A stretch of 62,560 nt of DNA. It comes from an uncultured Eubacteriales bacterium (lineage in GTDB: Bacteria > Bacillota > Clostridia > Oscillospirales > Oscillospiraceae). How positions within the stretch are numbered: position 1 is the stretch's first letter; each line of letters opens with the position of its first letter. A program made the position numbers and the translations under genes. The notes beneath the pieces are model-generated. The model did not search any database. It was given only the letters and a program-made list of their open reading frames with translations, and was not told the origin of the DNA. Positions 50,224-57,637 of the stretch are shown piece after piece. The stretch is taken from contig URKW01000001.1 of NCBI GenBank assembly GCA_900548615.1, forward strand, positions 1 through 62,560, given 5' to 3'.

Positions 50224-50440
50224 GCAAAAACTGTTCCTAAACAATCGTTTACTTACCAAATCGGATACTCACTTACTCACACTTACTCAATTTTACCCCT
50301 TTTACCCCCATTGTTCTTCACCTTTTAGTTTTTATTCCCCCTTGTCTTTACCCCCTTTTGTATTCACCCCTTTGATACATTTTCTTACTCATTAAAACCC
50401 CAATCAAATTTACTCACCTCTCTTCTCTATCACTCTTACG
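50224..50440 (+). other. G-poor, C/T-rich 3' region after flavodoxin
   Basis: About 190 bases (50245-50435) with very few G on the plus strand, with TTACTCAC and TTTACCCCC runs. There is no gene. The base skew is that of Rho-utilisation sites, so Rho-dependent termination or RNA binding is possible. Confidence 0.5.
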
Positions 50441-50441
50441 G

Positions 50442-50478
50442 AAAAAGCGGCCTGCGTCGGAAACAGGCCGCTTTTTCT
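50442..50478 (+). terminator. Intrinsic terminator
   Basis: AAAAAGCGGCCTG, 9-base loop, CAGGCCGCTTTTT, downstream of the G-poor region. Confidence 0.8.
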
Positions 50479-50534
50479 ATTTCCAAAAGCTGCCATTGCG
50501 AACCAGTGCGCAGACTGGTGTGACAATCCGTATT

Positions 50535-50652
50535 TGGCCCCCTTGTGTAAAGGGGGCTGCCGAGCGTATGCGAGACTGGGGGATTGTCGTCCATCAGACA
50601 ACCCTTCCGTCAACGCTTCGCGTTGCCACCTCCCCTTACACAGGGGAGGCCT
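50535..50652. repeat. Interspersed palindromic repeat, family 1, copy 4
   Basis: TGGCCCCCTTGTGTAAAGGG at the left, CCTCCCCTTACACAGGGGAG at the right, with GAGACTGGGGGATTGTCGTC inside. It is preceded at 50485-50530 by the ACTGGTGTGACAATCCG piece also seen in the family 2 copy at 29882. No gene lies between 50479 and 50801. Confidence 0.75.
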
Positions 50653-50801
50653 TGGTTACGGATTTCCTGTTGCTGTGCCCAAAATTTTGCAGCGGCATTT
50701 AGCTGCTGAAATTTTGACCGCTGTCACTCATTCCTTGTGCTTCCTCTGCCACCGGCGGCGCACAGCTTCGCTCCTCGGAATGACAGGATACGCGGGGGCG
50801 G

Positions 50802-51935
50802 TCACTCCGCCTTGGTGGCCAGCACCACCCTGGCGAAGCCGTCGGCGAAGATCCGGGCGCTGTTGAGCGCCTCGTCCAGCGAGTTGCCTGCCGCGCCCAC
50901 CTCCACCAGCATGGAGCCCAGGGACTTGTGCTGGTTATAATTGGAGTTCCGCAGCGTGATGGGCCGCATCACTGTGGGATAGTCCGCCTTTACCGCTTCC
51001 GCCACCGCCACTGCCAGCTTCAGGTTCTCCTGCCAGCCGTCGTGGTTGCTGCCCATGATGAAGCTCAGCTGGGCGGCGTTGGGATCCTCCAGCGAGATCA
51101 GCTTGTATTGCCGGTGCTGGGCGTCCTCCACCGCGTCCCGGTGAATGTCCAGAATAAAGGTCAGGGAGGGGTACTTCTCCAGATACCCCTCGATGCCCTC
51201 CACCGACCGGCCGTAGGCCCCCTCGTACAGCGGATCGTCGTACAGCGTCCGGTCGTGCAGCACGGAAATGCCGTAGTCCGACAGCACCGACACGATCTCG
51301 TCCCCCACCCGCACCACGTTTTTGGTGGTGTCGCTGGTGCGGCAGGTGCCGGTGGAGACGTAGCCCTGCCCCTCCGGCATGGTGTAGGCCTCGCTGCCGT
51401 GGGTGTGCAGGATCAGCACCTGGGGCGCGTCGCCGGTCAGCTGGGCGGCAAAGCCCTCCGCCGCCAGCGCGGCGGCATCCAGCGTTTTGTTGGAGCCGTT
51501 CTTGATGCACACGCCCCGCACCACCGTGTAGCCCGCGGTGTTGGTGATCTTCACCGTCTGGGAGGGCACGCCGTTATCCTGAAAGGCCAGCGCCGTCCTG
51601 GGCGATGCCGGGAGCGGCGTCTGTGGGTTTACGGCGGGCGTGTCCGGCTCCTGCGCTTGATCCGTTTCCGGTTCCTCCGGCGTGTCCTGCTGTCCCGCCG
51701 TGAAGTCGGCCACGTCGCAGCGGGCCGACAGCAGCAGGGGGGACTGTCCCAGCACCAGCGCCGTGGCGGGGGACAGCCCGTCCGACGGCAGCCAGCTGCC
51801 CAGCGTCCAACGCAGCAGCCATTTTGCGGCGCTGCCGCCATCCGGGGTGCTGTCGTCTGCGGCGGCGGCCACTGTCACCAGCGTCACGGCCGCCCGCACC
51901 AGCGCCGTACCCCGGCGCAGCCATCGTTTCACCAT
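50802..51935 (-). CDS. spoIIP: Stage II sporulation protein P
   Basis: Peptidoglycan amidase/endopeptidase of the engulfment complex with SpoIID and SpoIIM. 377 residues: N-terminal membrane segment (ALVRAAVTLVTVAAAA), Pro-rich linker, then the catalytic domain with VLILHTHGSEAY, VVRVGDEIVSVLSDYGISVLHD, YPSLTFILDIHRDA and MGSNHDGWQENLKLA. ATG at 51935 with GAGGTG six bases upstream; an ATG at 51941 is too close to that site. Its presence shows the organism encodes sporulation. Its downstream neighbour is a repeat, so it seems monocistronic. Confidence 0.94.
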   Translation of the reverse strand: MVKRWLRRGTALVRAAVTLVTVAAAADDSTPDGGSAAKWLLRWTLGSWLPSDGLSPATALVLGQSPLLLSARCDVADFTAGQQDTPEEPETDQAQEPDTPAVNPQTPLPASPRTALAFQDNGVPSQTVKITNTAGYTVVRGVCIKNGSNKTLDAAALAAEGFAAQLTGDAPQVLILHTHGSEAYTMPEGQGYVSTGTCRTSDTTKNVVRVGDEIVSVLSDYGISVLHDRTLYDDPLYEGAYGRSVEGIEGYLEKYPSLTFILDIHRDAVEDAQHRQYKLISLEDPNAAQLSFIMGSNHDGWQENLKLAVAVAEAVKADYPTVMRPITLRNSNYNQHKSLGSMLVEVGAAGNSLDEALNSARIFADGFARVVLATKAE

Positions 51936-52023
51936 GTGCATCACCTCGGACAAGTATATGCGTTTTGTTGGGGGATTTATGACAAGGAAAGTTTCGCCCT
52001 CCGGAAAGAGCGTCGTATCTGTG

Positions 52024-52122
52024 CGTAGGGGCGGGGTTCTACCCCGCTTTGTCATTGCGAGCCAGCCTGCGGACTGGCTCGCAATGACAGCGAAAGGGCG
52101 GGCAGAGTCGCCCACCCCTACA
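52024..52122. repeat. Interspersed repeat, family 2, copy 2
   Basis: GTAGGGGCGGGG at the left, CGCCCACCCCTAC at the right. The centre is the hairpin GTCATTGCGAGCCAG-CCTGCGGA-CTGGCTCGCAATGAC. Confidence 0.7.
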
Positions 52123-52176
52123 GCCGTTTAACGTACCCGGTGCGTTCGCCGTGGGGTGAATGCGAAAAACTCCCCC

Positions 52177-52205
52177 TTGCCAAACGTCTCGTTCTATGGT
52201 ATCAT
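52177..52205 (+). promoter_or_regulatory. Promoter of the guanine riboswitch-guaD unit
   Basis: TTGCCA (52177-52182), 17 bases, TATCAT (52200-52205), leading straight into the aptamer. Confidence 0.7.
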
Positions 52206-52214
52206 AAACCTGTT

Positions 52215-52328
52215 CAAAGGAAACTCATATAGCCGTGCCGGAACGGGGCGCGGCGTTTCTACGGCGTCACCGATGACGCCACTATGGGTGCTTTGCCGCG
52301 TGGTGCGGCGGGGCGCTCATTTTATTTT
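52215..52328 (+). ncRNA. Guanine riboswitch with predicted ligand-on terminator platform
   Basis: Purine aptamer: ACTCATATA (P1 and J1/2, 52223), P2 GCCGTGCC/GGCGCGGC, GTTTCTAC (J2/3), P3 GGCGTC/GACGCC, and ACTATGGGTG (J3/1 and P1, 52281-52290). The C in ACTAT marks guanine, not adenine. P1 can extend by CAAAG/CTTTG. The 3' strand of P1, ATGGGTGC (52284-52291), can instead pair with GCGCTCAT (52313-52320) around an inner GCCGC/GCGGC stem, followed by TTTTATTTT. Guanine binding should therefore prevent the terminator. A guanine deaminase gene follows. Confidence 0.9.
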
Positions 52329-52350
52329 GTCTGAAAAGAGGGATCGTTCC

Positions 52351-53616
52351 ATGACACAGGTCTTGAAGGGCCACATCGTTCACGCTCCGGCGCTGGGTCG
52401 GATGGACATCACGGAAAACGGCTTTCTGGTGCTGGAGGACGGCGTCATCGCCGGGGTCTACCACACGCTGCCGGACTGCTACGCCCACGCACCGCTGCGG
52501 GATTTCGGCGACAAGCTCATCATGCAGTCCTTTGCCGACATGCACCTCCACGCGCCCCAGTACCCCATGCTGGGTATGGGCATGGATCTGCCGCTGCTGG
52601 ACTGGCTGAATACCTACACCTTCCCCACCGAGTCCCGCTTTGCCGATTTGGACTACGCCCGCCGCACCTATAAGCGGCTGGCCAGCGACCTGATCACCAA
52701 CGGCACCACCCGCGTCAGCATGTTTTCCTCTCTGCATACCGAGGCCACGTGGGTGCTGATGGAGGAGCTGGAAAAGGCCGGTGTCACCGGCTATGTGGGC
52801 AAGGTGAACATGGATCGCAACGGCCTGCCCGGCGTTTTGCAGGAGACCACGGAGGAGTCCGTCCGTGAGACGCTGCGCTGGCTGGAGGGCTGCCATTTCG
52901 AGAATGTGAAGCCCATCATCACCCCTCGCTTTACCCCCAGCTGCACCGATGAGCTGATGGCGGAGCTGGGCCGCATCGCCGAGGAAAAGGGCCTGTACGT
53001 CCAGTCCCACCTGTCGGAGAGCCTGGGCGAGATCCAGTGGGTGCAGGAGCTGCACCCGGAGTGCCGGCGCTACTGGGAGACCTACGACAAGTACGGCCTG
53101 TGGAAGGATCACACCCTGATGGCCCACTGCGTCCACTCCGACGAGGTGGAGCGCAAGGCCATCCGCGATGCCAACGCGGTGGTGGTTCACTGCGGCGATT
53201 CCAACGTGAACATCTGCTCCGGCGTGTGCCCGGTGCGGCGGATGCTGGACGAGGGCATCTGGGTCACGCTGGGCAGCGACATCGCCGGCGGCGCGCAGCT
53301 GCCTATGTACAAGGTCATCGCCACCTCCATCCGCACCTCCAAGGTGCGCCGCATCACCGACGACTGGCACACCGACTTCCTGACGGTGGGCGAGGGCTAC
53401 TATCTGGGCACCACCTCCGGCCACAAGTACTTCGGCGCGGGCGAGGGCTTCGCCGTGGGCGACAAGCTCCACGCCATCGTGGTGGACGACAGCGACTTCC
53501 CGGAGGCCAGCCATTCCCTCAGCGTGGAGGAGCGGTTCGAGCGGATCATCTACATGACCCACCGCCACAACATCGTGTCCGTCTGGTCGGACGGCCGGGA
53601 AGTGGTGAAGCGGTGA
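52351..53616 (+). CDS. guaD: Guanine deaminase
   Basis: Converts guanine to xanthine and ammonia. 421 residues of the amidohydrolase superfamily: metal motif ADMHLHAPQYP near 65, PLLDWLNTYTFPTE, ITPRFTPSCTDEL (typical of guanine deaminases), QSHLSESLGEIQWV, AHCVHSDEVE, and LGSDIAGGAQLPMY with the metal Asp. ATG at 52351; the ribosome site AAGAGGGATC is weak-moderate. Placed 22 bases after the guanine riboswitch, which matches its substrate. Confidence 0.93.
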   Translation: MTQVLKGHIVHAPALGRMDITENGFLVLEDGVIAGVYHTLPDCYAHAPLRDFGDKLIMQSFADMHLHAPQYPMLGMGMDLPLLDWLNTYTFPTESRFADLDYARRTYKRLASDLITNGTTRVSMFSSLHTEATWVLMEELEKAGVTGYVGKVNMDRNGLPGVLQETTEESVRETLRWLEGCHFENVKPIITPRFTPSCTDELMAELGRIAEEKGLYVQSHLSESLGEIQWVQELHPECRRYWETYDKYGLWKDHTLMAHCVHSDEVERKAIRDANAVVVHCGDSNVNICSGVCPVRRMLDEGIWVTLGSDIAGGAQLPMYKVIATSIRTSKVRRITDDWHTDFLTVGEGYYLGTTSGHKYFGAGEGFAVGDKLHAIVVDDSDFPEASHSLSVEERFERIIYMTHRHNIVSVWSDGREVVKR

Positions 53617-53842
53617 AGGAATATTCCGTGCCTGCGGGCACGGGTCACTTTTGGCCGCTGTTCCAAAAGTGACCAAAAGAACAGCCAGAAACCCAGGTTT
53701 CTGGACTTCCTGCACGATGTACCGATTACGAATTCGCGGTCTTGTACCGCGCGTTCACAGAACACGGCTGTTTTCGTTATGTGTGACGAATCGCCTTTCA
53801 TCTTGCGCCACTGCCGCTCATGCGCATCAACAGTGGGAAATG
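53617..53842. other. Intergenic region with a 12-bp hairpin
   Basis: GGTCACTTTTGG (53643-53654) and its complement (53663-53674) form a stem 26 bases after guaD; no T-tract of note follows, so it may be a weak terminator or a repeat. Nothing else is recognisable to 53842. Confidence 0.45.
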
Positions 53843-53854
53843 AATCGTTGTACG

Positions 53855-53935
53855 CGGCGGCCTGAGGGCAGGCCGCCCTACGGCCAACCATCGATAGAAT
53901 TCCGTAGGGCGGGGTGCCCACACCCCGCCGCACGG
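53855..53935. repeat. Family 2-like repeat cluster
   Basis: GGCGGCCTGAGGGCAGGCCGCC, CTACGG, then CCGTAGGGCGGGGTGCCCACACCCCGCC as two hairpins facing each other around GGCCAACCATCGATAGAATT. Related to GTAGGGGC-ended repeats elsewhere. Written here in pieces; each stem is palindromic. Confidence 0.5.
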
Positions 53936-54138
53936 TGGATGCAAAAGTTTTTTTCCGCAACCAGCCAGCGGCAGCGGCACTGATGCAGAGACGATTCTTT
54001 TAACCAAACGAAAAGGGAAATTTTACGTGAACGTGCGGCAGATACTTACAATCCCGCACAAAGCATAGCGCACAAGGAAGTGAAGAAACCATTGGTTTCT
54101 TCCGGTGTTTTTGCCCACTTTTGCCCTCAGGTCGCGCG

Positions 54139-54160
54139 CCCCCCCCCCCCCCCCCCCCCC
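54139..54160 (+). repeat. Homopolymer of 22 C
   Basis: An uninterrupted run of C between GCGCG and GCCGG in a non-coding gap. No frame spans it. It is either a slippage-prone tract or an assembly or sequencing artefact. Confidence 0.7.
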
Positions 54161-54187
54161 GCCGGAGGCCGTTCTTATGACAAGCTG

Positions 54188-54226
54188 GAAAGAGAGGGCG
54201 GATGCAGCGCATCCGCCCTCTCTTTC
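54188..54226. terminator. Bidirectional 18-bp stem terminator
   Basis: GAAAGAGAGGGCGGATGC, AGC loop, and exact complement; ends 14 bases from the cooT stop. A strong stop for the minus-strand cooT unit. Confidence 0.75.
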
Positions 54227-54239
54227 ATAATGAATACAT

Positions 54240-54428
54240 TCAATTCTGCCGCACAAAGATCGCGTTTTCCATCAGGTCGATCTTCTCCAGCTTGCCCACC
54301 ACGGCGGTGGGAACGCCCAGAATGTCGCTGAATACCAGCTTATCGCCCTCGACCGTCATGGAGGCCACGTTCTTGCAGACCTCCTGCTTCTCGTTCCCCT
54401 TCAGGGTATATACAGTGGAAAGACACAT
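54240..54428 (-). CDS. CooT-family nickel-binding protein
   Basis: 62 residues, beginning MCLSTVYTLKGNEKQEVCKN with the conserved Cys at position 2, then VEGDKLVFSDILG and VGKLEKIDLMENAIFV. This matches CooT of the carbon monoxide dehydrogenase maturation system, a small Ni(II)-binding SH3-like protein. No CODH gene is in the window, so it may serve another nickel enzyme or general storage. Lies 5 bases after the His-rich gene, on the same strand. Confidence 0.85.
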   Translation of the reverse strand: MCLSTVYTLKGNEKQEVCKNVASMTVEGDKLVFSDILGVPTAVVGKLEKIDLMENAIFVRQN

Positions 54429-54433
54429 GGCTC

Positions 54434-54757
54434 TTACTCTCCCTTCAGCAGCTTCAGCGCTTCGTCCAGCTTTTCGTTGCCCAGATTGAAGTCCAAAATC
54501 GCGTCGTGGATCAGCTGGGCAGGCTCGTCCTCCATGCTGTGGGCCAGCTCGTGCAGCTCCTCGGCGTGGTGGCGGTTGTGCTGCACCATATAGGCCAGCA
54601 GCGCCAGCGCCTCCTCCGGAGAGTGCTGCGCGTGAGTATGCTCATGACCATGGTCATGGTCATGGGTGTGCTCGTGGCAATGGTCGTGGTCGTGGGTATG
54701 GGGGTGGGTATGGGTCACGCCGTCGGCGTGGGTGTGTTCATGGTCATGGCTGCACAT
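54434..54757 (-). CDS. Histidine-rich metal-binding protein
   Basis: 107 residues. The first 50 are almost a run of His, Asp, Thr and Glu (CSHDHEHTHADGVTHTHPHT and on); the rest is a helical domain (SPEEALALLAYMVQHNRHHA, EELHELAHSM, AILDFNLGNEKLDEALKLL). Likely a nickel, cobalt or zinc buffer. The ATG at 54757 suits a transcript starting near 54781; an ATG at 54778 would leave almost no leader. Cotranscribed with cooT and divergent from the CsoR-like gene. Confidence 0.8.
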   Translation of the reverse strand: MCSHDHEHTHADGVTHTHPHTHDHDHCHEHTHDHDHGHEHTHAQHSPEEALALLAYMVQHNRHHAEELHELAHSMEDEPAQLIHDAILDFNLGNEKLDEALKLLKGE

Positions 54758-54787
54758 AGGAGAAACCCTCGCTTTCATTTTTTCTCA

Positions 54788-54874
54788 ATTCTACCACGTT
54801 CCGTCCGGCAAGTCAAACCGTAAACGGCAAATCCCCCTACCCCCCTTGCAAAAACCGACATTTTGCGGTATCAT
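54788..54874. promoter_or_regulatory. Divergent promoters of the metal cluster
   Basis: Minus strand: TTGACT, 17 bases, TAGAAT (54816-54788). Plus strand: TTGCAA (54846-54851), 17 bases, TATCAT (54869-54874). The 29 bases between the two -35 boxes (54817-54845) include a C-run and could hold a shared operator. Confidence 0.65.
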
Positions 54875-54911
54875 AAACAGCAGAAAATATCCCGCAAAGG
54901 AGCGACCCGCC

Positions 54912-55244
54912 ATGTCCGAACAACCCCACACTCACGCCGACGGCACCACCCACACCCACGGTGACGGCCACGGCCATACCCATTCCCACGCCCATACCAA
55001 GGCAGTGCTGAACCGGCTCAGCCGCGCACAGGGTCATCTTGACGCGGTGCGCCGCATGGTGGAACGGGGCGAGGACTGCTCGGCGGTGCTGGTGCAGCTG
55101 TCCGCCGTGATCTCGGCGCTGAACTCCACCGGCCGCGTGATCCTGAAGGATCACATCGCCCACTGCATCGTGGACGCGGTGGAGGACGGCGATACCGCCG
55201 CCATCGACAGCCTGAACGACGCCATCGACCGCTTCATGCGGTAA
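54912..55244 (+). CDS. CsoR/RcnR-family metal-sensing repressor
   Basis: 110 residues. A His-rich N-terminal tail (PHTHADGTTHTHGDGHGHTH) precedes the DUF156 helical domain: VLNRLSRAQGHLDAVRRMVE, GEDCSAVLVQLSAVISAL, VILKDHIAHCIVDAV. The Cys in EDCSAV and His/Cys in KDHIAHC fit the metal site of CsoR-like repressors. Tail and divergent partners suggest nickel or cobalt rather than copper; not decidable from sequence. ATG at 54912, ribosome site AAAGGAG. Confidence 0.88.
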   Translation: MSEQPHTHADGTTHTHGDGHGHTHSHAHTKAVLNRLSRAQGHLDAVRRMVERGEDCSAVLVQLSAVISALNSTGRVILKDHIAHCIVDAVEDGDTAAIDSLNDAIDRFMR

Positions 55245-55276
55245 CGGGCGCACGACAATGATAAAGAGGTGAGACA

Positions 55277-55456
55277 ATGCCGGATCTGAAAACCGTTGCC
55301 AAGGTAGGCGGAAAGGCGGTCAAGGCTGCCGGAGACATGCTGCCCAAGCTGGCGCTGCTGGGGAAAACGCTGGCCGTGATCTCCGGAACCATGACGGCAC
55401 TGACCGTGGCGGGCTGGGTCATCACCCGCGCCAACGAGAAGCGGGAGCAGGAATAA
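55277..55456 (+). CDS. 59-residue small membrane protein
   Basis: ATG at 55277 after AAAGAGGTGAG; stop TAA at 55454. Reads MPDLKTVAKVGGKAVKAAGD, then a hydrophobic segment LALLGKTLAVISGTMTALTV, and a charged end RANEKREQE. One membrane helix. It lies 32 bases after the repressor and is likely cotranscribed. No family recognised. Confidence 0.65.
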   Translation: MPDLKTVAKVGGKAVKAAGDMLPKLALLGKTLAVISGTMTALTVAGWVITRANEKREQE

Positions 55457-55465
55457 CGCTATCCC

Positions 55466-55647
55466 AAAGCCTCCCCTGTGTAAGGGGAGGTGTCAAAAAT
55501 TAACGATTTTTGACGGAGGGGTTGGCTGATAATGTAACAATCCCCCAGTCGGGGCGTTAAGAAAACATGCCGGTGGCATGTTTTTAGCCCCGATCTCGGC
55601 GGCTATGCCGCCGTAGCTGACAGCCCCCCTTACACAAGGGAGCCTTT
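55466..55647. repeat. Interspersed palindromic repeat, family 1, copy 5, with nested module
   Basis: AAAGCCTCCCCTGTGTAAGG at the left and CCCCCCTTACACAAGGGAGC at the right. Positions about 55548-55622 hold the same inner module as copy 3, inverted: GGGGCGTTAAGAAAACATGC, loop, GCATGTTTTTAGCCCC, then GGCGGCTATGCCGCC. Confidence 0.75.
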
Positions 55648-55705
55648 ACCTGTGCAAACGGTAATATTTATTGCATTGGCTATTCCACAGAAAGGACGAA
55701 TCTAC

Positions 55706-57595
55706 ATGCGTAAAAAACAATTCAAAGCCGAATCCAAGCGTTTGCTGGATCTGATGATCAACTCCATCTATACCCACAAGGAGATCTTCCTCCGTGAGAT
55801 CATCTCCAACGCCTCCGACGCCATCGACAAGCTGTGCTACCTCAGTCTGACCGACGACAAGGTGGGCCTGAACCGGCAGGATTTCCGCATCCTCCTGGCC
55901 GCCGATCCCGACAGCCGCACCCTGACCGTCAGCGACAACGGCATCGGCATGGACGAGGACGATCTGGAGCACAATCTGGGCGTCATCGCCAATAGCGGCA
56001 GCTTCCAGTTCAAGGGCGAGCTGGAGGGCAAGGAGACTCCCGACACCGATATTATCGGCCAGTTCGGCGTGGGCTTCTACTCCGCCTTCATGGTGGCCGA
56101 CCAGATCACCGTCATCACCAAAAAGTACGGCTGTGAACAGGCGTACCGCTGGCAGTCCGCCGGTGTGGACGGCTACACTATCGAGCCCTGCGAAAAGGAC
56201 GCCGTGGGCACCGATATCATCATGCACCTGAAGCCCGACAGCGAGGAGGAGAAGAACGAGTACAGCCAGTATTTGCAGGAGTATACCCTCAAGCGGCTGG
56301 TGAAGAAGTACAGCGACTATATCCGCTTCCCCATCCGCATGCTGACCACCCACTCCCGCCGGAAGGACGGCAGCCCCGACGACAAGCCGGAGTACGAGGA
56401 CGTGACCGAGTGGGAGACCCTCAACTCCATGGTGCCCCTGTGGCAGCGAAAAAAGAGCGAGGTCACCAAGGAGGAGTACGACAAGTTCTATCAGGAGCGC
56501 TTCGGTGAGTTTGCCCCGCCCCAGTCGGTCGTCACCGTGTCGGTGGAGGGCGCCGTCACCTATAAGGCGCTGCTGTTCATCCCCTCCCGCATGCCCAACC
56601 AGTATTTTACCGAGGATTTCAAGCCCGGTCTGCAGCTCTACAGCTCCGGCGTCATGATCATGGATCACTGCGCCGACCTGCTGCCGGAGTACTTCAACTT
56701 CGTCCGGGGCGTGGTGGATTCCCCCGACCTGAGCCTGAATATCTCCCGTGAGCTTTTGCAGCACGACCGGCAGCTGAAGGTCATCGCCGCCAATCTGGAG
56801 AAGAAGATCAAGGCGGAGCTGCTGCGGATGCTGAAGGACGAGCGGGACAGCTACGAGACCATCTACCGCAGCTTCGGCCGCCAGCTGAAGCTGTGCGCCC
56901 TGAACAACTACGGCGCCAACAAGGAGAAGGTGCAGGATCTGCTGCTGTTCTACTCCTCCAGGGAGAAGAAGCTGGTAACGCTGGACGAGTACGTGGCGCG
57001 TATGCCGGAGAGCCAGAAGTTCATCTACTACGCCACCGGCGAGACGGTGGATGCCATTGACCATCTGCCCCAGACGGAGCTGGTGAAGGAGCACGACTAT
57101 GAGATGCTGTACTTTACCGACAACACCGACGCCTTCATCCCCGACCTGTTCGTCCAGTACAAGGACAAGCCCTTCCGCAGCGTGGTGGACGGTGAGCTGG
57201 AGCTGGACGATGAAAAGAAGCCTGACGAGACGGAACGCTACAAGGACGATTTCGCCTTCATGAAGGAGGTGCTGGGCGACAAGGTGACGGAGATCAAGGC
57301 CAGCACCAAGCTCAAGACCCACCCCGTGTGCCTGTCCAGCGGACAGGGCCTTACCTTCGAGATGGAGAAGTACTTCGCCGCCGTGCAGCCTGACCTGAAC
57401 ATGAAGGCTCAGCGTATTCTGGAGATCAACGTGGATCACCCTGCCTTTATCACCTTTGAAACGGCCCGCATCACCGAACCGGAGAAGGCGAAGAAGTACG
57501 CGGAAATCCTCTATAATCAGGCCTGCCTCATCGCCGGTCTGCCTATCGACGATCCCAGCGCCTACACCGACCTGCTGTGCAGCCTGTGGCAGTAA
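55706..57595 (+). CDS. htpG: Hsp90-family chaperone
   Basis: 629 residues. ATPase domain with LREIISNASDAIDKLCYLSL (Asn and Asp of the GHKL site), VSDNGIGMDEDDL, NSGSFQFKGEL and GQFGVGFYSAFMVAD; middle domain with FFIP-like LLFIPSRMP and SPDLSLNISRELLQHDRQLK; C-terminal dimerisation region to LLCSLWQ. Full length for bacterial HtpG. ATG at 55706 after AAAGGA. Own bidirectional terminator follows. Not linked to the metal cluster because a repeat intervenes. Confidence 0.96.
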   Translation: MRKKQFKAESKRLLDLMINSIYTHKEIFLREIISNASDAIDKLCYLSLTDDKVGLNRQDFRILLAADPDSRTLTVSDNGIGMDEDDLEHNLGVIANSGSFQFKGELEGKETPDTDIIGQFGVGFYSAFMVADQITVITKKYGCEQAYRWQSAGVDGYTIEPCEKDAVGTDIIMHLKPDSEEEKNEYSQYLQEYTLKRLVKKYSDYIRFPIRMLTTHSRRKDGSPDDKPEYEDVTEWETLNSMVPLWQRKKSEVTKEEYDKFYQERFGEFAPPQSVVTVSVEGAVTYKALLFIPSRMPNQYFTEDFKPGLQLYSSGVMIMDHCADLLPEYFNFVRGVVDSPDLSLNISRELLQHDRQLKVIAANLEKKIKAELLRMLKDERDSYETIYRSFGRQLKLCALNNYGANKEKVQDLLLFYSSREKKLVTLDEYVARMPESQKFIYYATGETVDAIDHLPQTELVKEHDYEMLYFTDNTDAFIPDLFVQYKDKPFRSVVDGELELDDEKKPDETERYKDDFAFMKEVLGDKVTEIKASTKLKTHPVCLSSGQGLTFEMEKYFAAVQPDLNMKAQRILEINVDHPAFITFETARITEPEKAKKYAEILYNQACLIAGLPIDDPSAYTDLLCSLWQ

Positions 57596-57600
57596 GAATA

Positions 57601-57637
57601 AAAAACATTCCCCGGCGATGGCCGGGGAATGTTTTTT
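57601..57637. terminator. Bidirectional terminator
   Basis: AAAAACATTCCCCGGC, GAT, GGCCGGGGAATGTTTTTT, between htpG and the convergent dockerin gene. Confidence 0.85.

Noticed and set aside
54139..54160. Phase-variable gene controlled by the poly-C tract
   Set aside because: No open frame crosses the tract and no promoter spacing depends on it.
576..55647. CRISPR array
   Set aside because: The repeats are dispersed palindromes, not evenly spaced units with unique spacers, and no cas gene is present.
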